A DNA stretch of 12,210 nt. It comes from CAZWSC01 sp964636385 (lineage in GTDB: Bacteria > Eisenbacteria > RBG-16-71-46 > CAIMUX01). The position numbers and the translations under genes are program-made. Location of the stretch: assembly GCA_964636385.1 (NCBI GenBank), contig CAZWSC010000031.1, positions 1-12,210 of the forward strand. The letters run 5' to 3'. Below the pieces are notes generated by a model. That model was not told the origin of the DNA, did no database searches, and saw nothing but the letters and a program-made list of their open reading frames with translations. This document shows, piece after piece, positions 6,897-12,210 of the stretch. Position 1 is the stretch's first letter; every line of letters starts with the position of its first letter.

Positions 6897-7040
6897 CTAG
6901 GTCTGGCTGGTCTTCAATGTCTGGCCCACGGTAATCAGCACAACGCCCGCGACCGCAACCCAGTCGATCCTCAGGATGGAACCCCCTGCGTGATCGAGCA
7001 GGGGTTCCAGGGTGTACAAAGGTGTCAGGTATGTCTCCAT
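6897..7040 (-). CDS. Small peptide B (47 residues), candidate modified-peptide precursor
   Basis: The start is fixed by GGAGGAA (7046-7052), five bases before the ATG; the longer open frame upstream has no support. The N-terminal 20 residues are acidic to neutral and end in PLLDHAGGS. Residues 21-39 are hydrophobic with one Trp (SILRIDWVAVAGVVLITVG), followed by a polar Thr/Gln/Lys tail. The absence of positive charge before the hydrophobic part argues against an ordinary signal peptide. The Y-x-T-P start, PLL and GGS-I positions line up with peptide A. Cleavage after GG, as in double-glycine leaders, would leave a 27-residue core, but this is inference. A simple one-helix membrane peptide is the main alternative. 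Confidence 0.72.
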   Translation of the reverse strand: METYLTPLYTLEPLLDHAGGSILRIDWVAVAGVVLITVGQTLKTSQT

Positions 7041-7092
7041 CCTGCTTCCTCCAGGTGGTGTTAGTGGACCTGTGGCTGTGATTCGGATCAGT

Positions 7093-7224
7093 CTAGACAG
7101 GATACGGCATGGCGACGTACGTGATGATCGACCGCACAAGCGAGAGCCATCCGAACCAGACGAGAGAGCCGCCGCAGGCAAGCAGCGGCGCCGTGTTCAC
7201 GGCGGGCGACTGGTATTCGAGCAT
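7093..7224 (-). CDS. Small peptide A (43 residues), candidate modified-peptide precursor
   Basis: This gene is too short for most gene callers. It has an almost ideal ribosome binding site, AAGGAGGTGA (7230-7239), five bases before the ATG at 7224, the strongest in the operon. The peptide starts MLEYQSPAVN, then PLLACGGSLVWFGW, then SLVRSIITYVAMPYPV. It shares with peptide B the spacing of Tyr-4, Pro-7, PLL, GGS and a Trp-containing hydrophobic tail. It has a single Cys directly before GGS, two Trp and a Tyr/Pro-rich end. If cleaved after GG, the core would be 24 residues. It starts 47 bases after the glycosyltransferase-like gene and ends 52 bases before peptide B. Confidence 0.72.
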   Translation of the reverse strand: MLEYQSPAVNTAPLLACGGSLVWFGWLSLVRSIITYVAMPYPV

Positions 7225-7271
7225 CGTGTTCACCTCCTTCCGGGTTGCAGGGTCTTCAGAAGGACTTGAGT

Positions 7272-8396
7272 TCAGCAGTTGGCCACCACACCACGGACCG
7301 CGGTCACCCGATCATGTCCGCGCAGGCCGGATCTCTCTTCGCTGCCGACGGCCGCGGCCGGTGTTCCGCCCGCTGCGGATGAGAGAACGGTCCGCACGCG
7401 ATCGGCAATGGTCGCGCATGAGACCTCGGGTGTGATGACGACAACCGGGGCCCCGGCCACCCGTGTTGCCTCTGCCAGCGGGCCCCATGCCGACCACCTG
7501 CCGGCGGAACTGTCGTCCGGTTCTCCGGCGATGACGAGGAGCAGATCCCACCGCATCCCGGATCGCCACGGCGGATTCCGCCAGGGCTCATCCTCCCAGC
7601 GGAGAGCGGATGACAGGCCGAGGCGGCGGAAGCACTGTGCCGCGCGCATTGCAGGCAGCGATCTTCGCCTGGCCAGCCAGTGGATTCGGAGGCCGGGCAG
7701 TTCCGCAGACAGCCCGACCATGCTCCTGAGGGCCGCCTCGTTGGCCGTGGCGTCGTGTGCCGAGGCGAGCACCGCGACTGCGGGGCCTGGAGAACAGAGC
7801 CTGGCGCCGCGGGTCCCGGGCCACTCGTCAAACGCCCGGACATCAACATCCGCGGGGAGCACACGCCTTCCGAGAGCATCCGCCACGTCTGTCGTTGTTG
7901 TCTCGACATCGACAGCTCCGGCGGTTATCCAGTTCTCGAGTGACGAGAGTCGGCGGAACTGGTTGTCCATGCGTGCTCCGCCACCCGGGGCCCATGAAGC
8001 CGGAGAGGTCAGGGCAGCCTTCAGAGGCATCTTGCTCGACTCGGCGAGCACCCTTCCCAGGACGCCTGCGCGCAGACCGAATGAGCGCACCGATGATGGT
8101 GCGGTCTCCTCCATTGCGGCTGCCAGGAGCATCAGCGACTCGATCCCGTCGAACAGATCAGTCGGGAAGAGCGGAGATCTACCGTGAAGGCGGCCATCAG
8201 CAGGGGTGAGTATGCGCTCGTCCGGCATGAGGCCCTGCAGGCAGCGCCGGATCCTCTCCTCGGTCAGCACGCACAGAGGGGTACCGGCCTCCTGCCCGGC
8301 TTCAAGCTTCGCCACAGAGAGCGACCATGCGCCCTCCACGGCTCCGCGCTCGTGCGGGTCGACCAGGGCAATCCATATCTCGTTGGACCAGTCCAC
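7272..8396 (-). CDS. Divergent GT-B glycosyltransferase-like protein
   Basis: The GTG at 8396 is chosen for GGAGG seven bases upstream and because the fold begins there (WIALVDPHERGAVEGAWSLS-AKLEAGQEAGTPLCVLT). The product has 374 residues. The middle part, GLRAGVLGRVLAESSKMPLKAALTS followed by a TTDVADALGRRVLPADVDVRAFDEW segment, matches the layout of GT4 enzymes (lipid-side domain, then linker and donor-side domain). Near the end, LAEATRVAGAPVVVIT (307-322) matches the EA-x-x-x-G-x-PVV element. The first Glu of the usual E-x7-E motif is Trp-301 here, and the typical KG nucleotide-sugar motif is missing (HDATANE in its place). It may be a diverged enzyme or a non-catalytic scaffold. It is the first gene of the peptide operon. 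Other GT-B-like folds cannot be excluded. Confidence 0.55.
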   Translation of the reverse strand: MDWSNEIWIALVDPHERGAVEGAWSLSVAKLEAGQEAGTPLCVLTEERIRRCLQGLMPDERILTPADGRLHGRSPLFPTDLFDGIESLMLLAAAMEETAPSSVRSFGLRAGVLGRVLAESSKMPLKAALTSPASWAPGGGARMDNQFRRLSSLENWITAGAVDVETTTTDVADALGRRVLPADVDVRAFDEWPGTRGARLCSPGPAVAVLASAHDATANEAALRSMVGLSAELPGLRIHWLARRRSLPAMRAAQCFRRLGLSSALRWEDEPWRNPPWRSGMRWDLLLVIAGEPDDSSAGRWSAWGPLAEATRVAGAPVVVITPEVSCATIADRVRTVLSSAAGGTPAAAVGSEERSGLRGHDRVTAVRGVVANC

Positions 8397-8564
8397 GCCT
8401 GTGCCTCCATCTCTTCTTGTTGATAGGGAAGGTGCCGGGAGGGCCGGAGGGCGGCTGCCAGCCGGACATCGACACACAACCCGAGATGAAGCCAGTAGCG
8501 TGCCGGGAGGGAGCGGGAGATGGCAAAGGTTGCAACATGCAGCGATGCAACAGACTGCGGCAGG

Positions 8565-8599
8565 CCTGACACCCGGGCGGGCGGGCGCCGGGTGTCAGG
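8565..8599. repeat. 12-base-pair hairpin
   Basis: CCTGACACCCGG (8565-8576) and CCGGGTGTCAGG (8588-8599) are perfect reverse complements around an 11-base G/C loop. It could act as a terminator for the upstream peptidase transcript, though there is no T-run, or as an mRNA structure or operator upstream of the peptide operon. Confidence 0.6.
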
Positions 8600-8672
8600 G
8601 GATCGACGGCTGAGCGATCGCAGGATTGCCCTGGCGCGCTGTGGCCGGGAGCGACAGCTGTGCGGGCAATGT

Positions 8673-8692
8673 CGGACCGGTGCGCCGGTCCG
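8673..8692 (-). terminator. Hairpin after the M28 peptidase
   Basis: CGGACCGG and CCGGTCCG form a perfect 8-base-pair stem with a 4-base loop, nine bases after the peptidase stop codon on the minus strand. The position suits a terminator. It lacks a T-run, so a Rho-independent assignment is uncertain. Confidence 0.5.
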
Positions 8693-8701
8693 GGAGTCTC
8701 C

Positions 8702-11620
8702 CTACTCGAGCATGACAAGGCGCCGGGAAAGTGTCCTGTCGCCGGCGGTCAGCCTGTAGAAGTACACACCGGGGGCCGCCCTGCGGCCAGGCCCGGTCAT
8801 GCCATCCCAAGCCACGTGATGCAGGCCTGCCTCACGGGTTCCATCTGCGAGCAGGGCCACCTTGCGTCCGGCTACATCGAAGACCTCCAGCCTTGCCGGC
8901 CCGGCTTCGGGCAGCACGAACGCGATGATCGCCGAGCCGGTCGTCGGGTTCGGGCGGGCCTTGTACAGATGCAGCGCAACAGGCGCCGCGACCTCGGGGA
9001 CACCGACGGGACTCATCGTGCCGGTGACCTTGAAGTCGTCCACGGCGGCCTCAACCAGGGCGCCCGGACCCTCATCGGAGGCGATGAACCGGAAGACAAC
9101 CTGGGAGGACGGCGTGATGTAGTCCTCCAGCAGGAACGACCTCTCCATCCAGTAGTTCGCCGACGCCGTCGTCCTCTCGAGATCGACCCAGGTGGAGCCA
9201 CCATTGGCCGAGACCTGTACAACCCACCAGTCGATGCCCGGGTTGGCGCCGAGGTTGTTGGTATACCACCGCCAGTACGTGACCCTCGGGTTCTGGACCA
9301 GTGACAGGTCGAAGGTTGGGCTTGTCAGTGTCGTCTTGCCGTTATCGATATCGTTGTATCCCGCGCTCTGCCCCGGGGTATGCTGGCCCGTTATGAAGCA
9401 GTCTGTGCCCGGCGGCGGGGTGTGGTCCTCACTGGGCTGAACCGGCTGTCCATTTTGCGTCGTCCCGACCGGATCGTCGCGCACCCAGCGGCCGGTGGTC
9501 GCATCATCATCCGGATCCTCGAGGCTCCAGGCGCCGTCTTCCTCGATGTCGTCGAAGAAGGCCGCCCCGATCATCAGCTTGAAGCCGGATTCCGATGTAT
9601 AACCGAAGGGATCCTGGGCCGTGAGGTGGGCAAGCAGTATCTCGCCCTCCACCGCATCCGATGAAGCCGCGATCCGGAATGCGGCCGGCACCTCGACTAC
9701 GGCTCCGACAGGAACGGCGCCGGCCACAGCTGACCCATCGACTATGGTGAGATTGCCGCTTCCGCTCACAAGCTGGATCTCGATCCCGGCGGCATCCTTG
9801 CCGCCGGTGTTGGTCACCACGACATTCAGGTCCAGGACCTCGCCCGGATCCAGAACACCGTTGGCGTTTCCGGCAGCCGAGGCATCGTCGAGGCTGTGGA
9901 AGTGGTAGGCGACCCTGGGCGCAATGATCGGGAAGGAGAAGTTCAGATCCCTGGAGCCTGAATCGTCCGTCATGGTCAGGGTGAATGCAACCTGGCTGCC
10001 GTCAGTGGCGGCGCCATCGATCGCGAAGACGAACGGGGTGGAGTTGGTCCCCTCGCCTCCTGCGGGGATGTTGGCCCAGGATGCGGAACCGGTAACTATG
10101 GTAGCATCGCCTCCGGAAACCGCCAGGGATCCCGAGACGCCGATCGCCGTGGAGGTGCCCACGTTCTCAACCGTCACCCGGAGTTCCGCGACTTCGCCTG
10201 GATTCAGTGTGCCGTCACCATCGCCCTGTGAGGGCGGTACGTCGTCATCATCGATCGCGGTGGAGCGCAGCACCAGGAACGGCCCGTCCGGGCTGATGGG
10301 ACCGGCGGCGACCGCAGCGGCGGCCATGTTGGCCTGCGAACAGTGCACCACGTAGTCGGTCGGGTAGCGCCAGATCATGTCGTCACAGGTGTGATACCAG
10401 GGGTTGAAATCGCTTCCCCAGGCTTCCTCCTGTATGGCGCAGACCGCCTTCCAGCCCCTGGCCCAGAAAGACGCGTGGTCGCTGGCATTCAGGGCCTGGA
10501 CGATCACCACCGGATCCAGAAGCCCCGGCGTATAGGTATACGTTGCCTGCTGCAGTATCGCGGCGAGCGACTGGGAGTTCGAGTTGGTGTAGATGATCAT
10601 GTCCGGCGGGTAGGGGTCATAGCCGCGGTAGGCGATCATGTCCATGTTGAAGGCGCCGATCACATCCTCGCCCTGGTTGTAGATGTCGGCACAGTATGCG
10701 GCAGAACCCAGCAGCCCCTGCTCCTCGCCGTTGAAGGCGACGAACTTGATGGTGTGTTCGAAGAAGTACTGGCTCATCACGCGGGCCGCCTCGATGACCG
10801 CTGCCGTGCCGCTGGCGTTGTCGTCGGCGCCGGGGGCGCAGGCGTACGGCGTGGGTGAGGTGGCGTCGAAGTGCCCCACGAGGTAGACGACCTTGTCCGG
10901 ATCGACCAGTCCCGGAAGGGTGGCCACCACGTTCCTGCGCTGTCCGCTCTGGTTGTAGTAGTGGAACTCGGCATCCAGGCCGAAGGATTGGAACTGCTCG
11001 AGCATCCACTGGCTGGACTGCGTGTTTTCCGGGGCGAGTGTGTAGCGGGTCACGAAGTCTTCCAGAGTCTGCCATGTGGACATGAAGTTGGCTTCTGTCA
11101 TGGACGCCACCATCGACTCGATCAGCGGGTCGGCACTGCGGTCGGGCGCCTCCAGCGGATCCTGGGCGGTCAGGATCCAGGGGATCGGGTCGCCCGTGAT
11201 CCTGACTGGCCGCCTGAGGCCCCACATCGCGTCAGCCGACTCAGGCGTAAGCCCGGGCGTGTCTCCTGCCGTGGCGAGCAGCACTTCCCGGCCGTCGCGA
11301 ACCAGGACCCGGACAGGCGGTTCGAACTGCGCCGCCTGTGCATCCTCGCAGAAGTAGACGTACAGAATCTCTCCCTCGCGAACGCGCACGCTCCGGGTTC
11401 CGCGCGTTGCGAGATCGGCCGCCACTTCGGGTGATGCCAGGACGAGGCGTCCTGCCATACCTTCGTAGAGAAGGGTTGTGCGATCTGCCAGCTCTTCAGC
11501 GGCAATCGAGACGGGTGCCCACAGATGACTGGCTGCGAGTGCGTTACCGGATAGCGCCGAAAGCATCACGAGCAGGAGCGCGCAGAGGAAGCCGGCCGGG
11601 AGAGATCCGCGAGGGAGCAT
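8702..11620 (-). CDS. Secreted M28-family zinc aminopeptidase with sorting domain
   Basis: The ATG at 11620 is supported by AAGGAGGA (11625-11632). The 972-residue product starts with a signal peptide (LCALLLVMLSALSGNALAA, cleavage near residue 30). The peptidase domain spans about 170-440: GHFD (His-250, Asp-252), GADDNASG (264-271), FNGEEQGLLGS with the Glu-299/300 pair, NMDMI (Asp-327) and WYH (His-410). This is a complete M28 di-zinc set, so it should be active on peptides outside the cytoplasm. Two Ig-like beta repeats follow (about 475-570 and 590-685), each preceded by a GDGDGTLNPGE or NANGVLDPGE linker, then a MAM/jelly-roll-like domain (688-868). The end (885-972) is a FlgD-like sorting domain (PNPTTG ... 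GVYFYRLTAG). It probably acts in protein scavenging; a link to the neighbouring peptide operon is unproven, although a peptidase beside precursor peptides deserves notice. Confidence 0.93.
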   Translation of the reverse strand: MLPRGSLPAGFLCALLLVMLSALSGNALAASHLWAPVSIAAEELADRTTLLYEGMAGRLVLASPEVAADLATRGTRSVRVREGEILYVYFCEDAQAAQFEPPVRVLVRDGREVLLATAGDTPGLTPESADAMWGLRRPVRITGDPIPWILTAQDPLEAPDRSADPLIESMVASMTEANFMSTWQTLEDFVTRYTLAPENTQSSQWMLEQFQSFGLDAEFHYYNQSGQRRNVVATLPGLVDPDKVVYLVGHFDATSPTPYACAPGADDNASGTAAVIEAARVMSQYFFEHTIKFVAFNGEEQGLLGSAAYCADIYNQGEDVIGAFNMDMIAYRGYDPYPPDMIIYTNSNSQSLAAILQQATYTYTPGLLDPVVIVQALNASDHASFWARGWKAVCAIQEEAWGSDFNPWYHTCDDMIWRYPTDYVVHCSQANMAAAAVAAGPISPDGPFLVLRSTAIDDDDVPPSQGDGDGTLNPGEVAELRVTVENVGTSTAIGVSGSLAVSGGDATIVTGSASWANIPAGGEGTNSTPFVFAIDGAATDGSQVAFTLTMTDDSGSRDLNFSFPIIAPRVAYHFHSLDDASAAGNANGVLDPGEVLDLNVVVTNTGGKDAAGIEIQLVSGSGNLTIVDGSAVAGAVPVGAVVEVPAAFRIAASSDAVEGEILLAHLTAQDPFGYTSESGFKLMIGAAFFDDIEEDGAWSLEDPDDDATTGRWVRDDPVGTTQNGQPVQPSEDHTPPPGTDCFITGQHTPGQSAGYNDIDNGKTTLTSPTFDLSLVQNPRVTYWRWYTNNLGANPGIDWWVVQVSANGGSTWVDLERTTASANYWMERSFLLEDYITPSSQVVFRFIASDEGPGALVEAAVDDFKVTGTMSPVGVPEVAAPVALHLYKARPNPTTGSAIIAFVLPEAGPARLEVFDVAGRKVALLADGTREAGLHHVAWDGMTGPGRRAAPGVYFYRLTAGDRTLSRRLVMLE

Positions 11621-11691
11621 GATGTCCTCCTTGTGAGATGAGCGAGAGGCGGGCGCATACCGATCCTGTCCTGATGGCCCGCAACTGAAGA

Positions 11692-11720
11692 ATGATAGCA
11701 TAGATGCAGTAGTTTCGCCA
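11692..11720 (-). promoter_or_regulatory. Possible extended -10 promoter for the peptidase gene
   Basis: On the minus strand TGC-TATCAT (11692-11700) fits an extended -10 element, with a poor -35 (TGGCGA, 3 of 6) 17 bases upstream. The predicted leader would be about 65 bases. Weak evidence. Confidence 0.3.
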
Positions 11721-11823
11721 TGGCGGAGGATGTGGGGTCGGATCCTGGCGTCGAGGGAGCGACACTTTCGCCCCCAAGTGCCGGCAAGCCAGTGGACCGA
11801 GCATTGCATCCGCCCCTATCTCC

Positions 11824-11852
11824 TTGACAGACCGTCAAGTCCTCCCTAGCAT
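11824..11852 (+). promoter_or_regulatory. Near-consensus sigma70 promoter with overlapping palindrome
   Basis: TTGACA (11824-11829), 17 bases, TAGCAT (11847-11852): the -35 is perfect and the -10 matches 4 of 6. The inverted repeat CTTGAC-AGACC-GTCAAG (11823-11839) covers the -35, a place where a repressor would block RNA polymerase. It points towards the gene at 12020, with a leader of about 160 bases. Confidence 0.6.
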
Positions 11853-11941
11853 CTCGTCCCGAAGCGGGGAACCAGGTTTCCGCCGATGGAGCAGCGGAGG
11901 GTTTTCCTGCCCGGATCGCTCGTGAAGGCTCTGCGGAGAGA

Positions 11942-11977
11942 CCCGGTGCAGAGGCGGTGGGGCTTGCTGCACACGGG
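11942..11977 (+). other. Stem-loop in the leader of the porin-like gene
   Basis: CCCGGTGCAG (11942-11951) pairs with CTGCAC-A-CGGG (11967-11977), giving ten base pairs with one bulged A and a 15-base loop, in the predicted 5' leader. The rest of the leader has a weaker TCCGC/GCGGA hairpin. I could not match this to any known riboswitch consensus. Confidence 0.35.
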
Positions 11978-12019
11978 CAAAGCGAGCGGCCCGGCCTTGG
12001 GACTACAAGGAGGTACAGA

Positions 12020-12210
12020 ATGAGGTATGGAGTTCCTCAATTCCGCGTCGGATCAGCCCGGGTCGCCTTTGGGGCGTTGACCGCATTGGCCCTTCTCGCA
12101 GCCACCTTCATCCCGGCCGTGTGTCAGGCCGAGGGAGCTGTCAGCAGCTCGACGGATCTGAAGTTCTGGGGGCGCATGGCCTTCAACATGAGCTACGACA
12201 CGGCGAAACG
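12020..12210 (+). CDS. Exported, porin-like protein, N-terminal part only
   Basis: The ATG at 12020 is preceded by AAGGAGGT (12007-12014). The visible 63 residues hold a signal peptide with core VAFGALTALALLAATFIPAV and likely cleavage after CQA near residue 37. The mature start, TDLKFWGRMAFNMSYDTAK, looks like the first strand of an outer-membrane porin (K-F-x-G-R ... Y-D). The gene runs off the right edge, so the family is a guess. It is divergent from the peptidase gene and has the strong promoter described at 11824. Confidence 0.65.
   Translation, partial: MRYGVPQFRVGSARVAFGALTALALLAATFIPAVCQAEGAVSSSTDLKFWGRMAFNMSYDTAK

Larger units (their letters stand above)
8397..8701 (-). other. Intergenic region upstream of the peptide operon
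   Basis: About 305 bases with no supported gene. It must hold the promoter for the minus-strand operon, but I see no convincing -35/-10 pair. It contains two hairpins (listed separately) and an inverted repeat GTTGCA (8529-8534) / TGCAAC (8546-8551), which also reads as a TGTTGCA direct repeat on the minus strand, about 130 bases before the operon start. This is a possible operator. A GG-N10-GC core reminiscent of sigma54 sites is present but too weak to call. Confidence 0.4.

Noticed and set aside
7041..7181. Longer version of peptide B starting at 7181
   Set aside because: It overlaps peptide A, has no ribosome binding site, and the ATG at 7040 has an excellent one.
7279..8187. Long plus-strand open frame opposite the glycosyltransferase-like gene
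   Set aside because: Antisense shadow: Ser/Arg/Thr/Pro-rich, no ribosome binding site, no motif; the minus-strand frame has a recognisable fold.
8397..8477. N-terminal extension of the glycosyltransferase-like gene
   Set aside because: The added 27 residues are low-complexity Pro/Arg/Ser; GGAGG before the GTG at 8396 gives a better start.
8478..8520. Sigma54-type promoter before the peptide operon
   Set aside because: GG-N10-GC spacing is present in GGCACGCTACTGGC, but the TTGC half is TGGC and GG/GC pairs are common at this GC content.
11860..12005. Cyclic-di-GMP or cobalamin riboswitch in the leader of the porin-like gene
   Set aside because: A GGGCAAAGC stretch recalls part of the c-di-GMP-I motif, but the second conserved block and the helix order are missing; no B12 box is present.
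1..12210. tRNA, rRNA or CRISPR array
   Set aside because: No cloverleaf, conserved rRNA segment or regularly spaced repeat was seen on either strand; the tandem units at 2679-2753 have no spacers.

Overview
The window is high-GC bacterial DNA. The best clue to the host is the C-terminal domain of the secreted M28 peptidase (8702-11620): it carries a FlgD-like / type IX-style sorting module ending in a PNPTTG...GVYFYRL pattern. This is typical of Gram-negative FCB-type and allied candidate phyla such as Eisenbacteria, Krumholzibacteriota and Latescibacterota. An outer-membrane beta-barrel gene, a porin-like gene start and several Sec signal peptides agree with a didermic cell. The phylum is an inference.

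Left part (1-2629, + strand). Positions 1-559 hold no convincing gene but contain a pair of direct repeats. A two-gene module follows (560-1310): a 65-residue small protein overlapping an AbiEii-like nucleotidyltransferase. It has a good sigma70-type promoter that would give a leaderless mRNA, and it is bracketed by inverted copies of a roughly 31-33-base CACGAAG-rich repeat. Next is an exported protein of unknown function (1568-2629).

Central part (2739-8396, - strand). This is the most interesting region. Read on the minus strand the order is: divergent GT-B glycosyltransferase-like protein (7272-8396); two tiny genes with excellent Shine-Dalgarno sites encoding related peptides of 43 and 47 residues (7093-7224 and 6897-7040); a PqqD-family peptide chaperone (6442-6750); a B12-binding-domain radical SAM enzyme (4967-6418); and an outer-membrane protein with a LolA/DUF5686-like periplasmic domain and an Omp85-like barrel (2739-4970). 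The last gene is coupled to the radical SAM gene by a GTGA overlap. The two peptides share Y-x-[ST]-P, PLL and GGS-[LI] followed by a hydrophobic tail with Trp. The layout is that of a radical-SAM RiPP-type locus: paired precursors, recognition element, modifying enzyme, possible glycosyltransferase or scaffold, and an envelope component. I do not recognise it as a named class. No transporter or protease is visible in the window.

Right part (8397-12210). A 305-base gap with two strong hairpins separates the operon from the large M28 peptidase. A 399-base divergent intergenic region follows, with a near-consensus promoter (TTGACA, 17 bases, TAGCAT) and a structured leader, and then the start of an exported, porin-like gene that runs off the window.
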